NCBI GenBank assembly: GCA_029851415.1
Contig: CM056744.1
Location: 120,684,838 to 120,748,837, forward strand
Direction of reading: 5' to 3'
DNA: 64,000 nt
Source of the DNA: Eretmocerus hayati
Lineage: Eukaryota; Arthropoda; Insecta; Hymenoptera; Aphelinidae
Shown here: piece by piece, positions 34,925 to 47,984 of the stretch
How positions within the stretch are numbered: the first letter of the stretch is position 1
Layout of the letters: each line of letters opens with the position of its first letter
Notes under the pieces: generated by a model
Seen by the model: only the letters and a program-made list of their open reading frames with translations
Told to the model about the DNA's origin: nothing
Databases searched by the model: none
Position numbers and translations under genes: made by a program

Positions 34925-36170
34925 TGATGGATGGATGGATGGATGGGTGGATGGGCGGATGGGCGGATGAATGGGTGATGGGTGGATGGATGGGAAGTAG
35001 GCGGATAGATAGATGGTTGATGGTTGGATGAGTGGAGAAGAAAGGTGAAGGGTTGATGTACGGAAGCGCCTACGAGCCACCCCTTCCGCATGCCAGCAGG
35101 TGCCCCACTCTCACCCACTCTATACACGCACCGCGTGTCATGTATGTCACGCGACTGACGTACCGCACGTAACGCACATGATACACCGCATATCACGCAC
35201 ATACCGCACCGCATATCACGCACATACCGCACCGCATATCACGCACATACCGCACCGCATATCACGCACATACCGCAACGCATGTCATGCACGTACCGCA
35301 ACGCATGTCATGCGCGTACCACACAGCATGTCATGCGCGTACCACACCACATGTCATGCGCGTACTGCACAGCATGTGCTACATATTGCACGCGGTCGAG
35401 TTGCGATGTATGTCATGCATGCCATGTGTGAAATTGTTGTTGTTGTTTCACGCAATATCATCTCATGGCAGAGATCAAGAATGATGTAAATCCGTTTATC
35501 GTAGAATGTAATAATAATACCCGACATACCAAAAACATTTAGCGGCCCAAGCGCAACAATTTCACACATGGCATGCATGACATACATCGCAACTCGACCG
35601 CGTGCAATATGCAGCACATGCAGTGCAGTACGCGCATGACATGCGGTGTGGTACGCGCATGACATGCCGTGTGGTACGCGCATGACATGCGTTGCGGTAC
35701 GTGCTTGACATGCGTTGCGGTATGTGCGTGATATGCGGTGCGGTATGTGCGTGATATGCGGTGCGGTATGTGCGTGATATGCGGTGCGGTATGTGCGTGA
35801 TATGCGGTGTATCATGTGCGTTACGTGCGGTACGTCAGTCGCGTGACATACATGACACGCGGTGCGTGTATAGAGTGGGTGAGAGTGGGGCACCTGCTGG
35901 CATGCGAGAGGGGTGGCTCGTAGGCGCTTCCGTATTGATGGGTAATTGGAGGGATGATAGATCGATGGATGGGCCTATTACCCGTTCATTCATCCATCCA
36001 CCCACCATCCATCTTTCCATACATACATCCATCTTTCCATCCATACATCCGTCCACCCACCTACCATCCATTCATCGATCCATTCATCGACCCCATCCAT
36101 CATTCATCAGTCCATTCCGCTTATCCACCCTTCCATCCATCTTTATCCACCCATATGACCATCCACCATA
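34925..36170. mobile_element. foldback element with GATG and 23-bp subrepeats
   Basis: Arms 35059-35439 and 35553-35934 are near-perfect inverse copies about 381 bp long, around a 113-bp spacer. Each arm contains tandem 23-bp units (CGCATATCACGCACATACCG...) grading into GCATGTCATGCGCGTACC variants. Outside the arms lie GATGGATGG repeats (34925-35040) and their inverse CATCCATCC (35985-36170). Inverted arms built of short tandem repeats are the hallmark of foldback elements such as Drosophila FB. Long His/Thr-rich frames here are read from the repeats and are not genes. Confidence 0.75.
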
Positions 36171-36389
36171 TTCTACCCCCTACACGTAGGCAACCTGATA
36201 TGCAGGAACCGCACGGACAGATTGTGATAATTCACATTGGCTGAATAATTATTGAATTGGTTCAATAACTATTTATTATAAGAGCATTCGCGAGAACAGA
36301 CCAGAAAGTTGCCTTCTGCTGCGCCGCGCCATTCCTATCCTTCGCGTGTTACGAGCTCGAACTTTCAACATCGAGTGCTCGAAAGCAAA

Positions 36390-36588
36390 ATGGACAGGCT
36401 CCTTGAAATTCCACCAGAAGGTGTATTATGGGTAGTTGAACCACCACGCGAATTCCTAGAAGATTCTCTAACTTTCAAAAACCCGGAGACATACCTTAAG
36501 ATGCTCTTTTCGGAATCTCCGCACGATGAAGTAGGTCGGAGTAATTATGTATCTAGTGAGACCATGGGTGATCCATCAATTTTGGAAG
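36390..36588 (+). CDS. possible first coding exon
   Basis: ATG at 36390, 66 codons with ordinary protein composition (begins MDRLLEIPPEGVLWVVEPP), ending in a donor GAAG|GTACTG. An acceptor TCTTGCAG follows about 50 bp later but I cannot extend the frame with confidence. Upstream frame is open to 36309. Possible exon of a host gene or a decayed transposon gene; no domain recognised. Confidence 0.35.
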
Positions 36589-36733
36589 GTACTGTATATT
36601 CACATAATTTTTCAATAATATGATTATTAACTCTTGCAGAATGCTTTGAATTATTTCAGTGATTTTTTCTTTATCTGAACAGATAAGTATTCTCGTGATT
36701 TTTCGCAAAACTCGACATTTCTCGAGCTTATAA

Positions 36734-37678
36734 CACGTTTACTGCGAAGGTGGAATCGCGATTTCGGTCTAAATTGCGAGAGAGTACAAATGTGCATCTT
36801 AACAGTTGCGGGAGTCAAACCTTTTGGAAAATCATCAATTTGGCATCTATTTACAGTATTTCTATGAAATTGAGTGGGCCTCACCGTTGGAGCCCAAAAA
36901 ATTTTCCATACCCCTGAGAATATTCACCAGAGCGATAAAGAGTATCAACCAAACCATGAAAGCCGATGTTTGCAGTCTCTAGAAGGACTTGCGCTTCCAT
37001 ATCTACTCTAGGTATACACTAATTGTGACCATTTTGCCGCGCTTCCAATGCCCATGCATTGCTAAGCCTAATCTTGGGCTGCGGTTCACTGATGTACTTT
37101 AAATTCCTGCAGCATTTGGAATCAAATACTCAAATAGAACAATCTCCTCTCTAGTTTGAATGCCAAGAGTCGCAGTGCATGATAGTAATTCAGAGAAGAT
37201 GGAGCAGATGCTGTGCTCGAAAGAACCCAACGATTTTCGATTCATCCCATACTTTTCTTGCGCATAAATTAAAGACCACTCGAGCCAGCTTCGACATTTT
37301 CCAACGAATCTCGATTAAGTTTTTAAAGTTTGAAATGAGCTTTCAAATCAGCTCAGATATGCTGAACTTTGTTGACCTCAAAGTGAGGAATCTGCTACTC
37401 ATTGACTTATCTCACGTAATTAATGAATAACTACGTAAAAAACAAAAATCGCGCAAAACTCGTCAAAATCAAGTCCGATATCGAAACTGCTGTGTTCAAA
37501 TGTTCATTACAATATGAATAATGAGAAATAATCATGACATGAGCCATTTGATACGCTTTCACTGTTTAGTGGGAGCTGAAACTTAATAAAAATTGGGCCC
37601 TACGGGTGGGGCGCATCGCACACAGGGAAGGACGCGTGGGGTGGGCCCCATTCGTGGGTCCCATCGCAGTGAACGTAA
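36734..37678. mobile_element. possible piggyBac-like relic
   Basis: Left end CACGTTTACTGCGAAGGTGG preceded by TTATAA, right end CCCATCGCAGTGAACGT. Between them are GTGGGCCTCACCGTTGG and GGTGGGCCCCATTCGTGGG, motifs shared with 41686-41839 and 57907-58048. No transposase recognised. Confidence 0.3.
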
Positions 37679-37689
37679 GAAATTAATCA

Positions 37690-39240
37690 CGAAAACTCGT
37701 GATTAGAATCGGAGGAAATATCCACGATGCTATTTTCTAGAATAACATTCCACAAAAGGGTACAAAACTTGGAGGAACCTATTTTTACAGTGAGACGAAA
37801 AATCGGCAAAAACTCGTAGTTGCATGCATCCGTCACGCTTTGTGTGTGCGGCATCTTTGACCATTTTTGAACAACTTGGCGCGCTGATTTTCTGAACCCT
37901 AGTGAGATGTTATCCTGACCCAATAAGTCGCACGCACCCAAGAAAAACGGGAAATTGTTCGGCTCGTTTTCAACTTTCATAATCCGTTCTGATGATAATT
38001 CTATCGAGAATGTTATTTTTCGACAGGCCTTGGAGTGAGTGACTCAGAAGTTTTGGTAAATTTGTGTACGCAATTTTCGTGCTCACCCATTCATGCCAAA
38101 GTCACAGCACGCCTCTTTATCCAATCCCTCTGAAAATATAAGGTTCCTAGAACAAAAGAGCTTTGAGAATAATGTTCTTCCGATGCAAGCCTTAGGAAAA
38201 AAGAACATCGCGTGTGTAATACCGAGGATACCTTAAAAAGCGAGGGTTGCAGATTTTCGTGCGGGCAGCCAAATCCCAACAGCTGAATGGACTTATAAAC
38301 GATACTCTTGGAACCATTGAAACCTATCGAATCCAATTTTGAAGTGTCCAGATTACTCCAGATCTTCAGAGGACTTCAACTGTAACGTAAATGATAAAAG
38401 TTTCTCAGAATCTCTTTTATGCACGTGTCTACTGCATACGCATGCAAATGCATCAATTGTGGACACACCCTTAGGCACATCCCCGACACACAATCGAATC
38501 GAGGCTTTGCAACGAATCTCACTTACCTGTTATAATACCGAATGCATATAATACGATCTTATAAAATGAACTGAGCGTATCAGAGCAATGGCAATGTGAA
38601 AAGAGGGAGAGGGAGGGGGGAAGGGGCAAACAATACACTCGTCCGCAAAATTTATCCGTCGGTGCGAGCTCATTAGGGGCAGCGGGGCTTCGCAGAGCGT
38701 CCGATATATATCCTCCTTTCATCGGGAGCCGCGAGTGTGCATAAATAAAGCCAAGGAGAGCTTGCTCTACTGCCACGACGCTTCTTACATGTGCATATAT
38801 TTTGCACAGAGTTGAGCTAACGAAGGCCGTGTGATATGTCGATTTCAGCACCGTTGCTGCGAGCTTATTATGTCAGCTATACTGAGACTCGCGATGGAAT
38901 CCGTATGGGCAAGCTATGCATTCATCTCCTTATTGGATGTACCTTCGATCCTCTATAGACATAAATACATTCATACATTTATATTTTTCTGTAGTGGAGG
39001 TGTCCTGTTTGGTGCACACAGTTCGGTTTTGATCTGCATGGGGGTGGCAGACAGGATTTTGCTTCTGTGACGGGTGGGATTTCCCGGTATTGACTATCTG
39101 GTACGAGTGAAGTGTCATGTAACGTGTTTCAGAGACGGATCGGCGATTAGGTGGAAATTTCGAGAGCCAAAGCCAAGCTGATATTGTACACGTCGAAATC
39201 AAGGTAGCATGATATCTCAGGGTGAAGCAACAAAAACAGA
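37690..39240. other. no gene confirmed; possible minus-strand 5' exon
   Basis: A perfect minus-strand donor ACAG|GTAAGT is at 38523-38528, at the end of a 110-codon open frame (38519-38851, -). The segment 38580-38720 is purine-rich and less AT-rich. This might be an untranslated or first exon of a minus-strand transcript, but I cannot follow it. Confidence 0.25.
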
Positions 39241-39258
39241 AGAACCAATTATTTTATT

Positions 39259-39703
39259 CTATTAAATGCTTGAATCGGCGTATGCGATCAATTTTAACCA
39301 GCACAGTTTGCTGATATTAGTTACATGGACAGATATTAGGTATTTCTGATATCTAACTATGTACCTTCAAGGCACCTCACAATTTGAGTGTCGCAACTTG
39401 AAGGATTTTGATGGGAGGAAGAGCCGGATCTATCGAGGAAAGGCGAAACGCACCAACATCAGCGTAGAGTCCAAATTTTTCATATTTCATCTCATTTCAT
39501 GTATCTGAATTCTCCATCAAAATCCTTCAAGTTGCGACACTCAAATTGTGAGGTGCCTTGAAGGTACATGGTAAGATATCAGAAATATCTGATATCTGTC
39601 CATGTAACTAATATCAGCAAACTGTGCTGGTTAAAATTGATCGCATACGCCGATTCAAGCATTTAATCGATTTGAATTTCGCGCGATCGAGTCAAGTAGT
39701 ACA
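39259..39703. mobile_element. TIR element flanked by 13-bp direct repeats, copy A
   Basis: Inverted repeats of about 150 bp: AATGCTTGAATCGGCGTATG at the left, CATACGCCGATTCAAGCATT at the right, with GATATCAGAAATA and CCTTCAAGGCACCTCAC inside. The right end carries GCGCGATCGAGTCAAGTAGT beyond the inverted part. CAATTATTTTATT lies immediately outside on both sides (39246-39258 and 39704-39716). A second, larger copy is at 57707-59433. Confidence 0.7.
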
Positions 39704-39719
39704 CAATTATTTTATTGTC

Positions 39720-41190
39720 CTAAATAATTTTTCGACCCATGTTATACTTACTTTTTCCAACTTATATGAAACATACAGTTAGCATTTTTTGGACGTTTGC
39801 GTGGTTAGTGTGATACATTCCTCGACCAAACGCCGCTTACAGAATTTCTTACCCGTTCCTTGACGACCATGATTTGAATGGCGTCGATGGTACATCAAAA
39901 TTTCCAGTGGATTCAGAAATCGTGAACAGGACTGTGAAACGAAATTTCATCAAAAATTTCTCAAAATACTGTCGTTCAGACGCCAGTATCGTCCACTTAC
40001 GTCCAGTTACGTCCATTTATTATTGTGGCCGTTCGGCGTATATTTTTTGAGAGCCAAACTGGACTGATGCGGACAGAGGTACAGCGGGACAAGATCTAAT
40101 ACCACGAGTGAATGAGGAAAAACTTCATCACCCAACGATTTATTGATGATTTTCCAAACCATGTTAGCTAATGGCATACCCTCAGTCATTTTGCATATTC
40201 GTATTCACCTCATTCTTAAAAGAAAATTTAGTGGAGCTAGAATCTTTTGAAATTCGTACTTGGCAACCTTGTGAGTTTATGGAGCAGCAATCAAAGACGG
40301 TAACCTCGATCAGTTACACATGAACGTACATTTGTTGAGCAAGAATAAATGGATCGATGAATGAATGGTTTTCTGTAATTGCATGGGATAAGGTATTGAT
40401 CTGAGTGCTCTGAACCACTTATAGTTGATTGCTTGTCCAAATGTCTAGAAACGTCGAATTAAAGTCACGTTCATAATTTACTAACATGGTATTTTTGCCA
40501 AACTATGGTTTACGGATGACCTCACTTCAGGTTTTCTACTGCAATATCAGTTCCTTGTATAATATGATGATTTTGGTACGTTAATGAATCGTATGGAAAA
40601 CTTGTCCCATTCGGTCCCAGCTCAAAGTGAGCGTTTTTGGGGGGTCAAGTACGAGTACTCTTGCGAGGCTGCGTAATTTTGTGAATGAGAAACTACGTCT
40701 GCTAATTCAGCTTATGGAGGCTACGAAGAATAGTCATGGTTACCAGGTTGCCTCCACGCAGGCGCTTTTCTTCCTCAAATAAAATGCTTGGAACTCTCGT
40801 GTGGAGATGAGAATCTAATCATTTTCTCTTAAAATAGGCATGTGCATTTTTTGGAGGACAAAATTTCATCTGATATCGGTCATTTGAATGTACTGCTCAT
40901 CTCCTAGTCACCTGACTACCCTAGAATCTTTTGAGCAATTCTACTAGCTGACTTGAACCAACAGCAAAGTGAGTTCAGCCATTTGACAAAGTATCAGTCG
41001 GCTCGGTCTCAATTTGTTTCACTCGTGCGGTAATGTTAGGGAACATGTTTGCACTCATTGATGAATTTGAATCATCTCTCAGTTTCTGCACAATTCGCAA
41101 AAATTTATCAAAAATAAAAGTCAAATACTGACGGGCATCAATTCTGAGAATTAGACAGCAACTCGAATTTTCAAAGTCGCAAAACTACCC
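39720..41190. other. no gene recognised
   Basis: AT-rich. A 60-codon minus-strand frame (40007-40189) has a faint reverse-transcriptase look but is too short to call. Confidence 0.35.
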
Positions 41191-41195
41191 GAGCA

Positions 41196-41471
41196 ATGCG
41201 AGCAATGCTCAATAACAGCGTTGCCTATGATAAACTGAGTGAATCTCCACAACACCGCATACAACTCATAACGCTGATGGCGAATATAGATAGCAATAGG
41301 TATGTACGAATTCCAAGCGATGCGTACATTGCTCGAATCTCCGAGCTTTCACTCAGGCTCTCGAGACACGCAGATTTGCTTGATTTGCGAATGCGAGATA
41401 TTCGATACAGTTCCATCAACTCAAACTGCAGTGAAACTATCAAAGCTCAGTTGCCTAAATACGACTACTAG
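41196..41471 (+). CDS. unrecognised 91-codon ORF
   Basis: ATG at 41196, stop at 41469-41471, 91 residues with balanced composition (IRIPSDAYIARISELSLRLS-type helical stretch in the middle) and no cysteine cluster or signal peptide. I recognise no family. No introns or promoter seen. It may be an exon with read-through, a transposon relic, or chance. Confidence 0.2.
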   Translation: MRAMLNNSVAYDKLSESPQHRIQLITLMANIDSNRYVRIPSDAYIARISELSLRLSRHADLLDLRMRDIRYSSINSNCSETIKAQLPKYDY

Positions 41472-41685
41472 TTGAATGTTTTTTTTCGCTAGAATTCAAT
41501 CGCTCAAGCGTTGCTCTAGTTCAGATATTTTTCGCTTATTTTTTCGAGGTACACAATCATTGACATTGCCAGTGCAAATTGAAACAGAGATAGAAAATAT
41601 GCGTACAAAATTGAGCACTTTCATTCATCGCAATAGATGATACATTGTTTTTCCATGAGATCGTGGCTGAATTAGAACATTTTTT

Positions 41686-41839
41686 TCCCCAGAGAGCTCG
41701 CCCACCAGTGGGGCCCGCGTGTCTTTTCCCCAGTGCTCAGATTATTGGCCTTATGGAAAATAACATTGAGCGGGGCTCACCGGTGGGCCCCGCCGCACCA
41801 GGGGAAAGATCATCGGTTTCAGCCTCCGCAGCCAACGTG
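41686..41839. mobile_element. short piggyBac-like MITE, copy 1
   Basis: Right end GCAGCCAACGTG followed by TTAA (41840-41843). The interior (GGCCCGCGTGTCTTTTCCCC, ATAACATTGAGCGGGGCTCA, GGTGGGCCCCGCCGCACCAG) matches 57907-58048 almost throughout. Confidence 0.55.
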
Positions 41840-41844
41840 TTAAA

Positions 41845-43500
41845 ATCAAAATTTTTTTGGGAAAATAGGCAACTTTATTCAGAAGGGCCTGCGTGGAGAT
41901 CGTACAGGTCGTTTGAAAGAGATTCTACTCCCAAATTTTTCCTACATGTCCATGATCATCGTGCCCATTCACTGAATTTGAATTCTGTACAAATGAAAAG
42001 GATGTTTGTCCTCGAGTAGCTGTTGAAGATCCTGGAATTTGGTCTCGGACCTGATTGTTATAGGAATATGGAGTCGTTCTGGATTTCTTGGACTCTCTAA
42101 AATGGACTGATCTCATTTTGAAATCAAGTTCAGGACTAATAATGCCCAGTGGCTGTACTTATCGAAATTATTTCTGTTGTATGATGAATGCACAAGCACA
42201 ACGTCCAAAATTTTGCTCAACGAGGCTCGTATCTCCTCCGAACAATGATCAAATGATTCAATCAATTTTTCTCTAAAACGTCGAAACTTCGAATCTGAAT
42301 AAGAGAAAAGTGCGTCATTTAGCCCGTTTTTTTTTTTTTTTCAAGCGACACGTTTGACCAGATATGCAACACACAGAAGCGCAATTAGCCTCGCATTGAA
42401 GCTGCATGAGTCGTCGTCACGCGGATATTGCGCTCGTCCATTCAGAGCGACAGAACGAAACCAGTTTAATTTTGCGCGAAAGTAAATATTGGACAGTTGC
42501 AATGAATACTACGCAAAGAGAGTGCGAGAGGTGCAGTTTATTTTAAAACGGTGCACTTGCAAAATCGAGCTCTCTGCTGTGGCTCAGCTGATGATGTATA
42601 ATACGGTAGTCGGGAGGGGTTTGCGTGATATACACAGTGAAAAAGAGTGAGAGACCTCCACTCCCGCGCCCGGCGATCAAAATGTAATTATCCACTCGTT
42701 CTCTCACCAGCAGCAGCAGCAGCAGCAGCAGCAAGGGAGTGAGAGAGATACGAGAGAATGGATGAAATGAACGAGAACCAAGAGGGCTGCACGAGAGAGG
42801 TGCAATGCAACACGCGATTTGCAGTATTACCAACCTGGTGTACATGCCCGAGGTGGACTCCTCTTGATATGCCGAGATTTGCGTTCGATCTGTGAGCCCG
42901 CTTGGATTGAATTTACAGCTTCAGAGGTAGGCAGAGTCAATTTTGCGCGGTAGCTTGATTCTGGCTCTGATTGGTCATTTGATCACGTGTATCGAGTTGG
43001 GGTTGAATGTTTCGTGCATCTGGAATTTTGTCAATCACTGGTGACGAGAACCTTACCACATTTTGAAATTTTATCATGCACTTCTAACCAATAGAAGCTT
43101 GATTGACATTGTGTGATCCGACTGTCAAAATTGAACTCCATGAGAAGAGCACCAAAGTTGCATCAAATGCGTGCTAATGAAATTCAACTCGTAAATTTCT
43201 TAATCCGGAAAAAATCCTTCCACTTGAATAATAAGGGAATGGTAAGGAGAGATGCCCAGTCATATGTATCTAGATGTCCGAGATCGAAGCTTTTACACAT
43301 TGAAAACCAAAGTAGTCTTGATCTCGAAAAGATCGATGGAAATAATTTTTTCGAGACTCATCAACCTCGGCAACCCATCCATCGGTTCTTGTTCTCAATA
43401 AGCTGGCGATCGAAATCATTCCCCAAATTATAATGATTAAACGCTCAGCCAAAATTCGTCCATCCGGATCCCGCATATCGAATTGCCTACGTGGAATGGA
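41845..43500. other. no gene recognised; CAG microsatellite
   Basis: Contains a T-run near 42335, a (CAG)n tract at 42708-42733 and moderately GC-rich DNA at 42580-42850. Frames at 42543-42845 (-) and 43113-43433 (+) lack support. Confidence 0.4.
42708..42733 (+). repeat. (CAG)n microsatellite
   Basis: Uninterrupted CAG triplets over about 26 bp. Confidence 0.9.
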
Positions 43501-43539
43501 TGGCCGTATGGGTAGACCAACGAATGGATCGATTGGTGA

Positions 43540-43740
43540 GTGGGTAGGAAGGTGTTCGGTCGGATAGATTGTCTGGTACGGTCTGGGATGTACCAGCATG
43601 GTCTAGAACAACGTGGAACGTTCTGGTCAGATCTGGAATGGTATGGGATGATCTGGTACAGTTCGATACGACCCGAGACGTTCTGGTCAGGTCTGGGGTG
43701 GTCCGGTACGGTTTGGGACGGTTTGAAACGACCCCTGTGA
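43540..43740 (+). repeat. diverged G/T-rich minisatellite, about 60-bp period
   Basis: ACGTTCTGGTCAGATCTGG at 43617 recurs as ACGTTCTGGTCAGGTCTGG about 59 bp on, with shorter GGTCTGGTACGG-type echoes on both sides. Confidence 0.5.
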
Positions 43741-43769
43741 ACCTGGCCCGCCGAATCGAACCAAAATAT

Positions 43770-46017
43770 GCTCGCGGTAGGCCCGTAAATGCTCGAAATG
43801 CTCGTCCAAGTCCCGAATTTTGGCCCAGCTGCCTTTTTTAGTAAAAGCCCTAAAAGTAGCCCGATTTCATCCCCCACTCCTACCACCTGCACATCACAAA
43901 AATGCTCAGATCACCACGAATTAGACTGCCCGAGGGACGTATCCCGGCTCAAATTAAAGCTCTAATTTTGAGTGAATGACTCAAACGCTCTCCCCTCCCT
44001 TCTCCACCTACCTCCTGCCTCCCTGCCTCTATACTTTTACATGAGGACTCTATGACGCGTTTGTGGATGGTTTAATGCAATTATTCCAATGTCTTAACAG
44101 TTGCTCGGAGTAGCCCAAAATTAGAGCTTTATCTAAAATGTCCCAAATCACCTCAATCTGATTGTTTTGGTTTGAAAAAATGATTTTTACAATTTGCTCA
44201 AACAATTTCGGTGTAAACAATTTTGCACCAGAGCTTGGCTTGGAAACGTGCACTCGTTGGATCAAAGGGGTCCTCCGAAGGAGATCCATGAAAGCCTTTC
44301 CATTTTTCTTATTTTTGCAAGCCTTGGTGGTAATTTTACCTGGTCTATACATGAGGCTCCAAAAATACTATGATATAGGATTTTGTATTCTGAAGGCCAG
44401 TTGGGACCTTCACTGGAGAACTAAGGCTAGTTTTCGCTATCAAGTTGTAGGCCACAAACGCATACTTTAGGAATTTTCGTATCATCTAGCGAGCTAAGAA
44501 ATGCCCTAGATCTCTAGGCGAGATATTTTCGTCAGATATAGATCATTTTAAAGGATCTCAGTTTGACTGTAAATGCAAAAAATCATCCCCGGGTATTTTA
44601 GAAACCAAATATGTCCATAATTTGAAAACGGCCGAAGACAGGTGCTGGTCTGAGCCCAGACTCGCGCTCAGTAGCTCCAAATACTCCAGGAATGACCTGC
44701 ACCTGTTTCGATCAGAAAATTTTTTACTCGTAAGCCTGTGTAATTTCCTAGAAGAGTCGGATGAACTGTGATATATTCGTTCTCACAGGCATGGGGAATA
44801 CTATGCGTATGCAGAATCATACTCTCCAAGCTCCTACCTACTCCCTTGCACGACAAAAAACCAAATTGACGTCGATGACCGAATGAATAGCCATCGCAGA
44901 AACGCACAATGCTCATCCTTTCGCTGCAGCTTAAGCGCGTCCTCGCCATATTAAAAATCTCTCAGTCAAACCAAAAAAGCTCAATTTCCCATTCTTCATT
45001 TTTTTTTTTCAGCACAGCCCATGCATCATTTCTTTCTAACTGCTGAGACCTGCCTATGCCCAGAATACTATACACACTCGCGCGGATGAATCTGTCGCCG
45101 AAGCAGACTCAGAGCTATATAAAATGGGAATGGGACATTCTGTGAGCACAATCAGCGAATAAATAAGAGCTCGCGAAGAGGAAAAATCGGACCCGCGGTA
45201 TATGCTAATGTGCGTGTACATATAGAGAGAGCGAAGGGAGGGTATTATGCCTGCACTCGTATTGGGGACCGATTCAATGCAGATCGGAGGCGCGGGTATA
45301 TCGTTGGCGACATTGTTTCAGCTCTCATATTGCACTGGCCCTTTTACGCAAGGACGGCGGTGGCCTCGCCCGCACGCGCTGATTTACGCCCTCCTGATAA
45401 GCCTTTCGGGACGCAAAAGTTGATATTCTTTTGAGACTGGGGTATATATAGACTGCGTGCACTATTTGTGTGAGTGTGTGTGATGTAGGAGTTGCGTGAG
45501 GAGCGATGAGTCAGAAGATATACTAGATCGAGCTTGCGATGAGCTTGCACGTTGCCAGATTGCCTATCGATGTTGTAGTGCATATAGTGAGCTTGGTTGA
45601 GCTCTCATGGTCACGAGTGGACTACTCCATTTGGCTGAGCTCTAAATATATAGATATATGGATACTGAAGAGGTTGTAGTGCGATTTTGACGTTGTTGGG
45701 GCTAAATTCAGCTGCAAGGGTGTGAGTGAGTTATAGAGAGATGTGGGGATTTGTCAGTTGAACGGAGAGGCCCGTCACCACACGCGCTGAGCCCCTGCAT
45801 CGGATTTCACTGATCGATAATGAGCTTTCGTCGTTCGCTTCCGGATGATATAACTCGGATGTATGTACATACTCGGTGTTGAATCGACGCTGAAATGGAG
45901 ATCCGACACGACGCGGTATATGGTTTGTGAAATACTTGATTCGGGGTTGTTTTGTACCGTTGCAGTGAACTCGTTGAGCCTTACACGAAAGCCAGTGATT
46001 CATCATCATTCCTTAGA
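43770..46017. other. no gene confirmed
   Basis: Two open frames (44050-44352 and 44668-44949, both -) have ordinary composition but no recognised domain. TATATATA stretches occur near 45640. 45210-45420 is CpG-rich. Confidence 0.35.
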
Positions 46018-46019
46018 TA

Positions 46020-46254
46020 CCGTAAGCCGGGGTGAAGGTAAACACCGGGGTCACTTTGTGACACTTTTATTTTTGACTCTGCTCTCGATCAGGTCATTTT
46101 TAAGCATGGTGCAAGCTCCCAATTTGAAGCTATTTGATAAAGCGACAAAATGAGCGCCTACAAAAAATTCTCTAGAGTAAGTCAGTCAATAGTGAACGAA
46201 AAAACGAAATTGTTACAAAGTCACCCCGGTGTTCACCTTGACCCCGGTTTACGG
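46020..46254. mobile_element. TA-flanked mariner-type MITE
   Basis: TIRs of about 40 bp: CCGTAAGCCGGGGTGAAGGT at the left and ACCTTGACCCCGGTTTACGG at the right, each continuing into an ACACCGGGGT-type core. TA sits on both sides (46018-46019 and 46255-46256). This is the pattern of Tc1/mariner non-autonomous elements. Confidence 0.75.
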
Positions 46255-46256
46255 TA

Positions 46257-47980
46257 GGGATTCAGTTCAAATTGAAAACATACTATTGAAGTGTGTTCTC
46301 GATCCTTCAACAACACTGTAAAAACAAATCTTAGGAGGAATTACGGGAGCATAGTAATTATACTGTCCGGATTTGAGTTTTTCACCAGTCTCCCGCCAGT
46401 GTCTCTACAAACGAATTGTAAATTTTCTGATATTTCGTAAGATCTCCGCGCTGAGCGCAGGTCGCCCGATTGCCTACGCTGGGTGCAGAATCAGTACTCC
46501 GAGAATAGTGAATTTTTATGATTTTTAAACTTAAAACAATCTTCAAGTAAAACGTCGATACGCGTATCTTTCGATCCGAATTTCTCAATCGAGCCTTTAT
46601 TTTGCTTCGGGAGACGTTTTGCAATGTAAGCCTGCACCTCTACCGACTCCTGGACATGCAACCTGGTCGAAGTATCGTGTGCCGTGTGCATTCAAGAGTG
46701 CGAGACGGCCCAGAGCAGCGGTGCAGCGCCCTACCATAGTGCTCGGAGATGATGGAAGACGACGACAACGGCGACAATTGCTCAGCCGGTACTTTGGCAT
46801 CGCAGCAATATGCACTATTAGGAAGTGCACGGTGTTCGATGTGTTGCAAGATTGGAGCAAATACTGTGCTTTCTTTCAGTTAAGTATTCAGTTTTGGAAC
46901 CTGGGTGCAATTTTGCTTGTGATATCGTTGTAAACGTGGTCAAGTTGATGAGGTTAACTTATTTTTGTTAGCTGACTGACATTAGGTCTGATTGAATCTT
47001 GTTATTCAAATTGTTAATTGAAATATGTAGAATCAGTGTGGAATATGTAAAATCAGTGGTTGATTTGAGCATAATACTCTGTTAACAAATTGTTTCAGGT
47101 AAGTCGCTGTCGCTGGTCTGCTGTTGCCTCTCTTCGGATAGCCTTGCAGATTTCACAGTGAAGATGCTATTTGACACCATCAATTTGAAAAGTGAAGGCC
47201 TCTGGGTAGAGGTAAATTCTGTTCATGACAATGTGTGAGTTGAGGATCTCCATATCTTCCCAAATACACCATTGCATCATCAAAGAAACCTCAACTTTGC
47301 ACATTTTTTGATTTTGAACTAACTTCATTGATGATTATGATAAGCTATACCTACCAGTCTCATTTAGCTGAAATTTTTTTTCTTTAGCTTGTACATTATA
47401 TGTGCAACCTTATTTGTTCACAGATGAACCTACGCCATAGTATAGCTCTGGATTGAGCCTATTTCCCGGCACGTTGACCCTGTTGCCCAGGATGATTTGT
47501 GATATTGTTATATGCCTCAGATACTGTTCCAATCTTATAAAAAAGATTATGGCAAATTTTCTACTGTCATGAATAAGTAGGTGTGAGATTGTAAACTCTA
47601 TTGTGTTATTTTATAGTTACTCTTACTAACATATTTATGATTGTACGAGTACATCTCCTAAACAGAAAAACTGATGTTAAATTATTCTTCATCGCTGTTG
47701 GTTATTTCAACCCTTACCTCTCATACAATAATTCTTCACAATAAACCATGCATGTATATATACACTCGAAAATGCAACACCGTCAACCCATTAGCAGAAC
47801 TGATATTATACTGATGGTCAAATTAAAAAAGCCCGCCAGGAGGACGGACTTACCCTGGCGGGATAACATCATCATCAGAAATTGTAAAATTCACAAGCCC
47901 GCGGTAATGTCACGTCACTCAGCGTCGGTCACCCGATTTTCTACTCTCAGAGTAGTGATCTTATCGAAATTTTTTTTACA
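46257..47980. other. no gene confirmed; possible exon and splice sites
   Basis: 46640-46850 is CpG-rich and holds an ATG frame from 46747 (MMEDDDNGDNCSAGTLASQQ...), 44 codons. At 47098/47099 CAG is followed directly by GTAAGT. A 9-bp stem (CCCGCCAGG/CCTGGCGGG) is at 47832-47862. Confidence 0.3.
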
Positions 47981-47984
47981 GTGA

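Noticed and set aside
35100..35893. Long His/Thr-rich frames on both strands
   Set aside because: They are the 23-bp repeat of a foldback arm read in three frames; both arms give the same peptide.
40007..40189. Minus-strand frame with a faint reverse-transcriptase flavour (INKSLGDEVFPHS)
   Set aside because: Too short, no YADD-type or other catalytic motif follows, and flanking frames do not extend the match.
44668..44949. 93-codon minus-strand ATG frame of ordinary composition
   Set aside because: No family recognised, no promoter, and its end has only a weak donor-like sequence.
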